Shown in pieces: positions 56,514-64,000 of a DNA stretch of 64,000 nt. The notes below the pieces were generated by a model, which saw only the letters and a list, made by a program, of their open reading frames with translations, did no database searches and was not told the DNA's origin. Origin of the DNA: JBDHWG01 sp039810085 (GTDB taxonomy: Bacteria > Chloroflexota > Anaerolineae > Epilineales > JAHCIE01); NCBI GenBank assembly GCA_039810085.1, contig JBDHWG010000002.1, positions 124,001 to 188,000 on the forward strand, written 5' to 3'. Both the position numbers and the translations under genes were made by a program. Within the stretch, counting starts at the first letter, position 1, and each line of letters begins with the position of its first letter.

Positions 56514-57236
56514 TTAGGGCGCCCTGTGGCGGAGGATGACGGTGACTTCGCCGGGGCCGTGGACGCCGACGGAGAGCGTCTGCTCGATGTCGCCCGTGCG
56601 GCTTGGCCCGGTGATGAACGTCAGGCCGCTGATGTCGGGGCGGCCGTCGTGGACGTGGTCGGCCTTGAAACGGGCGACGAGGTGGGGCATCGACGGCAGG
56701 AGCCGCGCCGGGTCGAGGACGGCGATGTGAATCGGGGGCAGCAGGGTCGCCACGCGCGGGTTGTGCGGCCCGGCGAGCATCGCCAACGTGCCCGTCTCGG
56801 CGATGGCGTAGTCCGCGCCGCTGAGTACGACATCCGCTCGCACCATAACCTCGCGCTGCGCCCGGCGCTCCGAAGCAGAGGGTGTCGTCCCTAGTTCAAA
56901 CCCGACAAGGGTGACGTCGTAGCCCGCGTCGGCCAGGCGCGGCGCGTAACCCAGGGCGTCGGGGTGGCGCGTCACGATGATTGAGCGCGCCGCCCGGCTC
57001 TCAAGAATCTCCACGATCGCCGCCAGTGTCGCCGCATCCGTTTCCGCCCAGCGCACGTAGCCGCCGACCGCCGTCAGGGTCATGGCGAACTGGGCGACCA
57101 GCTTGTCGATGGAAGGCATGGGGTCCATGGGAGGCGCGGGGCGCAGGTCCGGGCCGGGGTTCCACGGCCAATGCCACGCCCGCCGCGCCTGCTGCACCCG
57201 CTGTAGAAACTGCGTTCCTGTCGTCCTTTCAGCCAT
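56514..57236 (-). CDS. lutC: Lactate utilization protein C (LUD domain)
   Basis: 240 residues. The LUD fold is shown by YVRWAETDAATLAAIVEILE, ADVVLSGADYAIAETGTLAM and ATLLPPIHIAVLDPARLLPS, and by the ending FITGPSRTGDIEQTLSVGVH plus GPGEVTVIL. It is the third gene of lutABC (order lutA, lutB, lutC on the minus strand). The LutABC complex oxidises L-lactate to pyruvate; LutC is a subunit without iron-sulfur motifs. Confidence 0.95.
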   Translation of the reverse strand: MAERTTGTQFLQRVQQARRAWHWPWNPGPDLRPAPPMDPMPSIDKLVAQFAMTLTAVGGYVRWAETDAATLAAIVEILESRAARSIIVTRHPDALGYAPRLADAGYDVTLVGFELGTTPSASERRAQREVMVRADVVLSGADYAIAETGTLAMLAGPHNPRVATLLPPIHIAVLDPARLLPSMPHLVARFKADHVHDGRPDISGLTFITGPSRTGDIEQTLSVGVHGPGEVTVILRHRAP

Positions 57237-57262
57237 CGCCTACCTCTCAAAGAATAGATGGC

Positions 57263-57337
57263 AACGCAGAGGCGCAGAGACGCAGAAGTAAGAGAATTCT
57301 AGTCTTTCTTCCTCTGCGTCCCTGCGTCTCTGCGTTT
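57263..57337. repeat. Inverted repeat CGCAGAGGCGCAGAGACGCAG covering the 3' end of lutB
   Basis: The left arm AACGCAGAGGCGCAGAGACG plus CAGAAG (57263-57288) and the right arm (57309-57337) are imperfect complements. Direct repeats of the unit GCAGAG(G/A)C occur inside each arm. The right arm encodes the last 13 residues of LutB, and the stop codon lies in the loop. Confidence 0.8.
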
Positions 57338-58786
57338 CATGTCTCCAACTGGCTCGCTCGCTAGGCGCTCCCAGCGGGCGTGGAATGGCTCGGCGGCGGG
57401 CAAGGGGAAGTCGCGGTAGCGCGTCCAGCCGTCGAGCACCGGCAGCGGCGCGTCCGGAACTTGCTCGCCCTTGGCGAACGGTTTCAAAAGCGCTCGCCCC
57501 CACGCCGCCAGGTTGTACAGCGCGGGCGTCTGCGCGCCGAGGCGGTACAGGGCGAAGATAGCGCGCTCGGTCCACGGCGCATGCGGACGCTCGCCATCCT
57601 CCCCCTCGGCCTCGATGCGCCGCAGCTCGACCAGCATGCGCGGCAGGTCGATCTCCACCGGGCAGGCGTCGCGGCATGCCCCGCACAGGCTCGATGCGTG
57701 GGGCAGCTCCTTGAAGCGGTCGAAGTCGAACAGCAGCGGGCTGAGTACCGCGCCGATAGGGCCGGTGTAGACGCCGCCGTAGGCGTGGCCGCCGATCTCG
57801 TGGTACACCGGGCAGGCGTTGAGGCACGCCGCGCAGCGGATGCACAGCAGCGACTCGCGGAACGTTGTGCCGAGGATGCGGCTGCGCCCGTTGTCAAGGA
57901 TAACCAGGTGGAACTCTTCAGGGCCGTCGGCCTCGGCGGCGCGGCGCGGGCCGCTGACCGTCGAGACGTAGGACGAGATGAGCTGGCCGGTCGCCGAGCG
58001 CGTGAGCATCTTGAGCGTCGCCGCCCACTCCTCCCACGTCCCAATGACCTTCTCCGCGCCCATCATGGCGATGTGGACGCGGGGCAAGCCGGTCACGTAG
58101 CGCCCGTTGCCCTCGTTCGTCACGATGCTGACCGTGCCGGTCTCGGCGATGGCGAAGTTGACGCCGGAGATGCCCACGTCGGCGTCGAGGAAGCGCTGGC
58201 GGAGCTGCTCGCGGGCGATGAGCGTCAGCTCGGGGATGCTAGCGTCGGCCGGCACTGGGCGGCCCAGGACGCGGCTGAACAGCTCGGCGACCTCGGCCTT
58301 GGTCTTGTGGATGGCCGGCGCGATGATGTGGCTCGGCGTTTCGCCCGCCAGTTGGATGATCCACTCCCCCAGGTCGGTCTCCACGACGGTGATGCCCGCC
58401 GCTTCGAGGGCATCGTTGAGGGCGATTTCCTCGGTCAGCATCGACTTGGACTTGGTCACGACCCTGGCGTTGGCCTGACGGCAGATGTCGAGGACGATGG
58501 CGTTCGCCTCGGCCGCGTCGGCCGCCCAATGCACGTGGCCGCCGTTTGCCGCGACGTTCTCAGCCAGGCGCGTCAGGTACTCGTCCAGGTGGTCTACGGC
58601 GCGGCGGCGGGCAGCGCGGGCCGTGTGCCGCGCCGTCTGGAAGTCGCCCAGCTCTTTCCACGTCAGAATGCGCCCAAAGTAGAAGCGCTGCGTCGCCCGG
58701 TCGAGCGCCTGACCGAGCGACGGCTTGGCCAGGGCTTCGCGGACTCGGACGTGGAACGGCTGGCTAGGGTAGCCGTGCTCAGCCAT
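57299..58786 (-). CDS. lutB: Lactate utilization iron-sulfur protein LutB
   Basis: 495 residues from the ATG at 58786, overlapping the end of lutA. The N-terminal LUD domain (HVHWAADAAEANAIVLDICR, ADVGISGVNFAIAETGTVSI) is followed by two [4Fe-4S] motifs, CIRCAACLNACPVYHEIGG and CGACRDACPVEIDLP. A C-terminal domain follows. The final KRRDAGTQRKKD comes from an inserted repeat rather than the family sequence. Together with LutA and LutC it oxidises lactate and passes electrons onward. Confidence 0.96.
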   Translation of the reverse strand: MAEHGYPSQPFHVRVREALAKPSLGQALDRATQRFYFGRILTWKELGDFQTARHTARAARRRAVDHLDEYLTRLAENVAANGGHVHWAADAAEANAIVLDICRQANARVVTKSKSMLTEEIALNDALEAAGITVVETDLGEWIIQLAGETPSHIIAPAIHKTKAEVAELFSRVLGRPVPADASIPELTLIAREQLRQRFLDADVGISGVNFAIAETGTVSIVTNEGNGRYVTGLPRVHIAMMGAEKVIGTWEEWAATLKMLTRSATGQLISSYVSTVSGPRRAAEADGPEEFHLVILDNGRSRILGTTFRESLLCIRCAACLNACPVYHEIGGHAYGGVYTGPIGAVLSPLLFDFDRFKELPHASSLCGACRDACPVEIDLPRMLVELRRIEAEGEDGERPHAPWTERAIFALYRLGAQTPALYNLAAWGRALLKPFAKGEQVPDAPLPVLDGWTRYRDFPLPAAEPFHARWERLASEPVGDMKRRDAGTQRKKD

Positions 58787-59513
58787 GACTCGCCTCATGA
58801 TGCGCCAGGACCGTCGCCAGGTGTACGATCTGGAACGGCAACCCCAGCTTGCGCAGCCCGCCGCCGATGTTCATGATGCAGCCGGCGTCGGTGGTCACGA
58901 CGGTCGGCGCGCCCGCCGCCGCGATGCGCGTTATCTTCTCTTGCAGCATCGCACCCGAAATACCGGGCATGCGCACGGCGAAGCTGCCGCCGAAACCGCA
59001 ACACCAGTCGGAGCGGGTCAGATCGACAAGCTCTAGACCGCGCACGTGGCTCAGCAAACGGCGCGGCTGCTCGCGGACCCCGAGGCTGCGCAAAGCGTGG
59101 CAGGCGTCGTGGTAGCTCACCCGCCCCTGCCACGTCGCCCCCACATCCTCCACGCCCAGCACGTCCACCAAAAACTCGCTTAACTCGTAGGTACGTTCGG
59201 CCAACGCGGCAGCGCGCCGCTGCCAGCGCGGGTCGTGATGGAACAGCGCTGGATACTCCTTACGCACCATCGTCGCGCACGAGCCGGCCGGCGTCACGAT
59301 GGCCTCGCTGCCCTCGAACACCTGGATGAAGTGGCGCGCCAGTTCCTGCGTGTCGCGGTGGAAGCCGCTGTTGAAAGCGGGCTGGCCGCAGCACGTCTGG
59401 CCGCGCGGGAAGGTGACCTCGACGCCGAGGCGTCGCAGGACGCGGACGGTATCCTCGCCGACCTGGGGGAAGAAGTTATCGGTCAGGCAAGAGATGAACA
59501 GGGCAACGCGCAT
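58779..59513 (-). CDS. lutA: Lactate utilization protein LutA (CCG-domain Fe-S oxidoreductase)
   Basis: 244 residues. Two cysteine-rich CCG domains: GQTCCGQPAFNSGFHRD with GSCATMVRKEYP, and SYHDACHALRSLG with WCCGFGGSFAVRMP. These bind the cluster that meets the substrate in the glycolate oxidase GlcF/HdrB-like family. It is the first gene of the lut set, five bases after the hydrolase-like gene stop. Confidence 0.95.
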   Translation of the reverse strand: MRVALFISCLTDNFFPQVGEDTVRVLRRLGVEVTFPRGQTCCGQPAFNSGFHRDTQELARHFIQVFEGSEAIVTPAGSCATMVRKEYPALFHHDPRWQRRAAALAERTYELSEFLVDVLGVEDVGATWQGRVSYHDACHALRSLGVREQPRRLLSHVRGLELVDLTRSDWCCGFGGSFAVRMPGISGAMLQEKITRIAAAGAPTVVTTDAGCIMNIGGGLRKLGLPFQIVHLATVLAHHEASHG

Positions 59514-59518
59514 GGTAG

Positions 59519-60130
59519 TTATTGGAGCGGCTGCCGCTGAATGTCCAGAACACCGCGCGTGCTAAGACCTGCATAGCCGCGTACGAGATGCAGAACGATG
59601 GTGGACGCCAGCCGCCGCGCCAGGTCGTCGTTTACCGGCTCGCGGTACTCCCTGATGATCTCAGGCTGCACGTTGACCAGAGCGTTCACCAGCCGGTCGT
59701 CGGCCACCTGCATGTTCTGGCTGGCAATGTCCGGCTCCAGGAGGAGCGTCGGCGACCGCAAGCCCTGGACCTGGGACCAAGGCAGCGCCTCGTTTAGCGA
59801 CCGGGCGCCGGCGAAGGGCGCGAGCAGCGTCAGCGACGTGATGCGCTCCGGTTGGGCAATCGCGGCGCGAATGGCGGCACGCGCGCCGTCGCCGTGGCCG
59901 ATCAGGTGAAGCTTCTTCATCTTCATCCCGTCGGCAAAGGTGAACACGTTCTCGGCCAGGCGCTCCTCGCTCTCCGGCCACGTCAGGGCGGCGGCGTAGT
60001 AGTCCCACGGCATCAGCTTCGCCACCTTGTGCCAGAAGTCATCGGCGCGCGACAGGAACAGGACGGGGACGGGACCAGTGTAGAATTGGGCGTAGCTCAC
60101 GTTGCGCCCTTCATAGTAAAGGTTTGGCAT
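59519..60130 (-). CDS. Alpha/beta-hydrolase-fold protein lacking the nucleophile
   Basis: 203 residues. The fold is seen in VPVLFLSRADDFWHKVAKLM, ADGMKMKKLHLIGHGDGARA and ITSLTLLAPFAGA. At the nucleophile elbow (G-x-Nuc-x-G) the sequence is GHGDG, so the expected Ser is Gly, with an Asp next to it. The protein is short, and no clear catalytic His motif is seen late. It is probably a non-catalytic or altered member. It lies directly upstream of lutA on the same strand and may be co-transcribed. Confidence 0.75.
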   Translation of the reverse strand: MPNLYYEGRNVSYAQFYTGPVPVLFLSRADDFWHKVAKLMPWDYYAAALTWPESEERLAENVFTFADGMKMKKLHLIGHGDGARAAIRAAIAQPERITSLTLLAPFAGARSLNEALPWSQVQGLRSPTLLLEPDIASQNMQVADDRLVNALVNVQPEIIREYREPVNDDLARRLASTIVLHLVRGYAGLSTRGVLDIQRQPLQ

Positions 60131-60210
60131 AGCGCCTCCTAATTATTATCTTGCTTGATCACCGCCGTATAGCTATTCTCCATCAGGCGCCTCCACGCGA
60201 CCGGATCACT

Positions 60211-61005
60211 CTACCGTTCCGATTGTGGCAGGAACCGCGCCAGGAAATCGCGCTGGCGCACGAACGCCGTCGGGTCGGTTTGCGGCGCTTCGAGGACCAA
60301 TGGTCCACTGTAGCCCGTGGCGTCGATGGCCCCAAGGATGGCCGACCAGTCCAGAACGCCGTCGCCGAGGGCCAGGTGGCGGTGGCCTGGGGCATAGTCG
60401 CTCAGGTGGACGTTGGTCAGGCCGTCGCCCATCGCAGACACGACGGCCAGGGGATCGACGCCCGCCTCGCTCGCCTGGAATGGGTCGAACGTGAAACCGA
60501 CCGGCAAACCCGCCTGTCTCACCCGCTCGACCTCGGCCGAACCGCGCATCCAGCAGCGGCTTACGTTCTCGATGCTCAGCACCACGCCGTTGTCCGCCGC
60601 TCGTTCACCCAACTCCGCGGCGACCGCGAAGAACTCCTCAATGCTCACCGTCTCGGCCTCCTGGGCGCTGAGGCCGTGCCAGTCGATGCACGTCGCGCCC
60701 AGGCTGGCCGCCATGTGAACGGCCTCGGCGAAGAGAGAGGCGGCCTCGTCGCGCTGGCGGCGATATGCCGCCCAGAACCCGTAGTGGCGCGAGTGGACGT
60801 GAATGGCGTAAACGTGAACACCCAGGTCGGCGCAGCGCGTTTGAAGCTCGCCCAGGAAGCGCGGGTGATACTCACCGACCGTTTGCAGAAACAGCTCCAC
60901 CACATCGAAGCCCAGCTCGGCGGCGACGCGCAGCCCGTCCTCCGTCGTCGTGTGGGGATACAGGGCCGCCGTCGAGAGGCCGACCGTCCAGGGCTGCTGA
61001 TCCAT
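60211..61005 (-). CDS. Sugar phosphate isomerase/epimerase-like TIM barrel (AP endonuclease 2 family)
   Basis: 264 residues. VGLSTAALYPHTTTEDGLRV, ELGFDVVELFLQTV, VYAIHVHSRHYGFW, GATCIDWHGLSAQEAETV, VLSIENVSRC, VGFTFDPFQASEAG, LTNVHLSDYAPGHRHLALGD and GPLVLEAPQ follow the xylose isomerase-like barrel, with its metal-binding His, Glu and Asp set (Glu, Asp, His and Glu in the last strands). The substrate is unknown. It starts two bases after the methyltransferase stop. Confidence 0.9.
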   Translation of the reverse strand: MDQQPWTVGLSTAALYPHTTTEDGLRVAAELGFDVVELFLQTVGEYHPRFLGELQTRCADLGVHVYAIHVHSRHYGFWAAYRRQRDEAASLFAEAVHMAASLGATCIDWHGLSAQEAETVSIEEFFAVAAELGERAADNGVVLSIENVSRCWMRGSAEVERVRQAGLPVGFTFDPFQASEAGVDPLAVVSAMGDGLTNVHLSDYAPGHRHLALGDGVLDWSAILGAIDATGYSGPLVLEAPQTDPTAFVRQRDFLARFLPQSER

Positions 61006-61007
61006 GC

Positions 61008-61784
61008 TCAGTCGGCTTTCTCCGCCTGGGGGCGGCGGGCCATGCAGAAGACGCGCGTCGGCTCGCCGTCGTCGTCCTCCAGCGTGTCAGCGATCTCCCA
61101 GTCGGTGAACCACGTCAGGTCGGTGAAGCCAACGCGCGCGGCCCAGCGGTCCACGGCCTCTGGCGGATAGCCGCGCTGGTAGTGCGTCTCGCGGATGCGC
61201 TCGAACGTTCCGTCGGGCTGACGGACGAATGCCGTCACGGTCAACGTCCCGACCTGTGTGTCGGGGTTGTACTCATTCTCGTGCGCCTCGAAGACGTCGT
61301 CCGTGTTCTGGAGGATGTAGGCCTCGTCGGCGTAGAACGTCTCAATCGCCGAAGCCGTGAGCAGGTCGAAGACCGCCAGACCGCCCGGCCGCAGCGCGCG
61401 GCGCATCGAGGTGAGCACCTTGCGCACGTCCGCCGGCGTCAGCATGTAGTTGAGGCTGTCGCCGAAACACAGCGCCAGGTCAAACACCTCGCGGTAGGGC
61501 AGGTCACGCATGTCGGCCACCTCGAACGCCGCCGACACGCCGTCCGCCGCCGCCTTCTCGCGGGCGATAGCGATCATCGCCGGCGCCAGGTCCACGCCTG
61601 TCACCTCGTAGCCCCGCTGCGCCAGGCCGATAGCCAGGTCGCCCACACCGCACGCCACATCGAGAATTGTCCGTGGCGATTCGCCCGTCCGAGTGAGCAA
61701 ATCCGGCAGGAACGCCGCCAAGCGCGCATTGTACTCCCGGTGGCCGGCCGAGGCCGCGAAGACCTGCGCATAGCGCTCGTACAT
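61008..61784 (-). CDS. Class I SAM-dependent methyltransferase
   Basis: 258 residues. Motif I is ILDVACGVGDLAIGLAQRGY, then VTGVDLAPAMIAIAREKAAA, FEVADMRDLPY and FDLALCFGDSLNYML. Late residues FTDLTWFTDWEIADTLEDDD are typical of small-molecule methyltransferases of the UbiE/glycine-N type. The substrate is unknown. It is in the apparent operon tlpA-like, methyltransferase, isomerase. Confidence 0.92.
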   Translation of the reverse strand: MYERYAQVFAASAGHREYNARLAAFLPDLLTRTGESPRTILDVACGVGDLAIGLAQRGYEVTGVDLAPAMIAIAREKAAADGVSAAFEVADMRDLPYREVFDLALCFGDSLNYMLTPADVRKVLTSMRRALRPGGLAVFDLLTASAIETFYADEAYILQNTDDVFEAHENEYNPDTQVGTLTVTAFVRQPDGTFERIRETHYQRGYPPEAVDRWAARVGFTDLTWFTDWEIADTLEDDDGEPTRVFCMARRPQAEKAD

Positions 61785-61817
61785 GGGATCAGCCGCTCAA
61801 GAGCCTGGCCTGCACGC

Positions 61818-62666
61818 TTACTGGAATAGCTTGGCAAGGTGACGGTCGAGGGTCATCTGGGTGAGCGAGCCAACCTGCCAGCTCTTCACCACCCCGTTGG
61901 CGTCGACGAAGTACGTCGTCGGGTAGGCACGCACGCGGTACGACTGCCCCACCTGGCCCATCTCATCGAGAACGATGGTGAAGGGGAAATTCTTTTTCTC
62001 GATCCAAGGCTTGACGACACTCACAGGCTCACCCTGGTCCACTGCCAGCACGACCAGGTTCTTGTCCTTGTTTTGCTCGACGGCCTTCGCCAGCAGCGGC
62101 ATCTCGACCTGGCACGGACCGCACCATGTCGCCCAGAAGTTCACGATCACGGGGCGGCCTCGAAAGTCGCTAAGGCGCACCGCCTGACCATCCACCGTCT
62201 TGAGGGTGAAATCGAGGGCGGACGATCCGTTCGCTGGCGCACCCGTCGCGCCCGACGGACTCTCGTTGGCAGCCGCCGGCGGGGCCGGCTCGACCTCTGA
62301 GGATGGGCGCGCTGGCTGGACTGGACGCGGCGCGGGGATCGCCGGAGGGTTGCTGAACCGTCCAAGCGATGAGAGCGCTGCCGTGACCGCCAACAGCATA
62401 ACGCTGCATAGGCAGCACAGGAGAAGCACGGCGCAGCCGCCGAGAACCCACCATAGCCAGGTGTTGCGGCGCGGCGGGGCGCCAGCGTCTTGGAGGGGCG
62501 GCAGCGGAGCCGACGGCCCAGCAGCCGCCGTGACGGGCGTCGTGGGATAATCGGCCTGGAGGGGCATCCCCCCGACCATGTCGGGCGTCTCGAAAGGCTC
62601 GGTGGAGCCAGGCCCTTGCCGGTGCGGCTCGGTCGGTCCCTCAGGGCGTGGCGTAGGATCGATCAT
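61818..62666 (-). CDS. TlpA/ResA-like membrane-anchored thioredoxin
   Basis: 282 residues, CAGGAGCGACAA before the ATG. A Pro-rich cytoplasmic N-terminus of about 70 residues is followed by one membrane helix with clustered cysteines (WWVLGGCAVLLLCCLCSVML), a Pro/Ala linker and an extracytoplasmic thioredoxin domain from about residue 145. The active site is WATWCGPCQVEMPLL. FRGRPVIVNF and YPTTYFVDANGVVKSW are family features. It reduces disulfides outside the membrane, for example in cytochrome c or copper protein maturation. Confidence 0.92.
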   Translation of the reverse strand: MIDPTPRPEGPTEPHRQGPGSTEPFETPDMVGGMPLQADYPTTPVTAAAGPSAPLPPLQDAGAPPRRNTWLWWVLGGCAVLLLCCLCSVMLLAVTAALSSLGRFSNPPAIPAPRPVQPARPSSEVEPAPPAAANESPSGATGAPANGSSALDFTLKTVDGQAVRLSDFRGRPVIVNFWATWCGPCQVEMPLLAKAVEQNKDKNLVVLAVDQGEPVSVVKPWIEKKNFPFTIVLDEMGQVGQSYRVRAYPTTYFVDANGVVKSWQVGSLTQMTLDRHLAKLFQ

Positions 62667-62852
62667 TTGTCGCTCCTGAATGCGGTGAGCATCGCGGCGA
62701 TGTCGATGCCGGTGACGGTGACTGCCAACAATACCAGGCTAGATGATATGACAAGGACGGTGTGTGTCAGTATAGCCGAAAGGGGCGGGACACGCAAACG
62801 CTGTGACAGGCGCAGAATTAGGGCCGTGTTCGGGCAATCGACGTAACCTTTC

Positions 62853-62858
62853 TATAAT
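62853..62858 (+). promoter_or_regulatory. -10 box of the pyruvate kinase gene
   Basis: TATAAT, 36 bases before the ATG, with no good -35 box. The rest of the gap 62667-62893 shows nothing recognised. Confidence 0.5.
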
Positions 62859-62893
62859 TATCGTTAGATGGATTGTATTGTTCAGGAGATCGT

Positions 62894-64000
62894 ATGCGTC
62901 ACACGAAAATCGTCGCCACCCTCGGCCCCGCCACTGACAGCCTTGACTCGCTCCGCGCCCTGGTTCATGCTGGTGTGAATGTCGTCAGGCTCAACATGTC
63001 GCATGGCGACCACGACGAACACGCCGCCCGCATCGCCCGCGTCCGCCAGGTCGCCGACGAGACCGGCGAGACGATTGCCCTGCTGGCGGACCTGCAAGGC
63101 CCCAAGCTGCGCATCGGCGAGCTGGCCGGTGATGAGGCTGAGCTAACGCCAGGGGCCCCGTTCACCTTGACCACCGAGCCAATCGTCGGTAATGCCACGC
63201 GCGCGACAGCGCCTTACCCGGAGCTGCCGCGCGACGCCAAGCCGGGTGACCGCATCCTCCTCGCCGATGGCAACCTGGAGCTGGTATGCATCAGCACAAC
63301 GCCCACCACTGTCGAGACGAAGGTCGTTCACGGCGGCACACTGCGCTCGCACCAGGGCGTGAACCTGCCGGGTGTCGAGACCAGCCTCAGTTCCCTCACC
63401 GACAAAGACCGCCGCGACCTGGACTTCGTTGTGCATCAGGGTGTGGACTACGTCGCCCTGTCGTTCGTGCGCCATCAGCGCGACATCCAGGAACTGCGCT
63501 ACGCCCAGCTCGAGATTGGCGCGCGCATCCCCATCATTGCTAAAATCGAGAAGGTCGAAGCCCTGGAGCACATCGACGCCATTATCGCCGCCGCCGACGG
63601 CATCATGGTGGCGCGCGGCGACCTGGGTGTCGAAGCGCCGCCGGAGCGCGTGCCGATCATCCAGAAGATGCTCATCCAGAAAACGCGCCTAGCCGCCAAG
63701 CCTGTCATCACCGCTACGCAGATGCTCGAGTCCATGATTCACAGCCCGCGTCCAACGCGCGCCGAAGCGAGCGACGTCGCCAATGCCATTCTCGACGGCA
63801 CCGATGCAGTCATGCTCTCGGCTGAAACTGCCATTGGGCAATTCCCGGTCGAAGCGGTGGAGATGATGACCCGTATCGCCAAGGTCACAGAGGCGACGCT
63901 GCATTGGGAACAATTCGTCCCGGCGCAGTGGCGCGGGGAGAACAATATCTCTATCACCGATGCTATCTCCCTCGCCAGCATCGACATCGCCGCCGAGCTT
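62894..64000 (+). CDS. pyk: Pyruvate kinase, C-terminus cut by window edge
   Basis: The first 369 codons are present, from the ATG at 62894 (CAGGAGATCGT); the frame is open to base 64000. RHTKIVATLGPATDSLDSLR, VVRLNMSHGDHDEH, LLADLQGPKLRIG and the inserted B domain (LRSHQGVNLPGV) are followed by IIAKIEKVEALEHIDAII, with the catalytic Lys, then MVARGDLGVEAPPERVPIIQ and ITATQMLESMIHSPRPTRAE. It makes ATP and pyruvate from phosphoenolpyruvate. The allosteric C domain begins near the edge. Confidence 0.97.
   Translation, partial: MRHTKIVATLGPATDSLDSLRALVHAGVNVVRLNMSHGDHDEHAARIARVRQVADETGETIALLADLQGPKLRIGELAGDEAELTPGAPFTLTTEPIVGNATRATAPYPELPRDAKPGDRILLADGNLELVCISTTPTTVETKVVHGGTLRSHQGVNLPGVETSLSSLTDKDRRDLDFVVHQGVDYVALSFVRHQRDIQELRYAQLEIGARIPIIAKIEKVEALEHIDAIIAAADGIMVARGDLGVEAPPERVPIIQKMLIQKTRLAAKPVITATQMLESMIHSPRPTRAEASDVANAILDGTDAVMLSAETAIGQFPVEAVEMMTRIAKVTEATLHWEQFVPAQWRGENNISITDAISLASIDIAAEL

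Noticed and set aside
57380..58876. Plus-strand 498-codon open frame antisense to lutB
   Set aside because: LutB motifs are complete on the minus strand; the antisense product has no family features.

Overview
This 64 kb window is GC-rich bacterial DNA, most probably from a member of the Chloroflexota (inference, no 16S present). The clues are secreted proteins with long Thr/Pro linkers and a terminal YLPLV-type motif, an LVIVD-repeat propeller, a short stand-alone infA, many one-gene transcription units, and several families of palindromic intergenic repeats. No tRNA, rRNA or CRISPR array was seen. Both ends cut genes: a membrane or secreted protein at base 1 and pyruvate kinase at base 64000.

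Bases 1-12500 are an accessory region. On the minus strand lies an apparent operon encoding a HEAT-like helical repeat protein, a protein matching the ADP-dependent phosphofructokinase/glucokinase fold, a membrane-anchored CHAT-type caspase-like protease, and the start of a signal-peptide protein. A GntR/HutC regulator follows. Divergent from it, with an excellent promoter and an operator-like palindrome, is a plus-strand operon with the parts of a ubiquitin-like conjugation pathway: an E2-like protein, a 38-residue Cys-rich peptide, a compact ThiF/E1-like protein and a beta-grasp ubiquitin-like protein ending in Gly-Gly. It ends with a UDP-glucose dehydrogenase-like gene that has lost about 125-130 central residues in frame. 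Downstream are a small secreted peptide behind a perfect consensus promoter, a broken IS4-type transposase, and a gene whose 3' part is duplicated as an inverted repeat with a 161-bp identical core.

Bases 12500-36300 hold a cell-surface set (propeller/linker protein, S8 subtilase with PA and PKD domains, LVIVD propeller, atypical response regulator, tail-anchored carbohydrate-binding-like protein), a DtxR/MntR regulator, an aldehyde dehydrogenase and a GT-C type glycosyltransferase. A cluster of toxin-antitoxin pieces includes an EF-Tu domain-3-like protein coupled to VapBC. Housekeeping genes follow (DUF72, Nudix CoA hydrolase, infA, hibernation factor), then a large secreted sorbosone-dehydrogenase-like propeller with copper domains.

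Bases 36400-64000 are mostly core metabolism: livKHMGF (branched-chain amino acid uptake), mutM, a cupredoxin lipoprotein, soluble pyrophosphatase, a PRC/MgtE-N/CBS protein followed by two tandem NRAMP-like transporters (probably Mg2+), a K+-independent-type H+-pumping membrane pyrophosphatase, a tandem zinc-ribbon/Nudix protein, SDR and DUF4242 genes, a giant XRE-AAA-TPR regulator, lutABC for lactate oxidation, a TlpA/methyltransferase/isomerase group and pyruvate kinase. Plus-strand readings opposite the GC-rich genes are shadows and are omitted.
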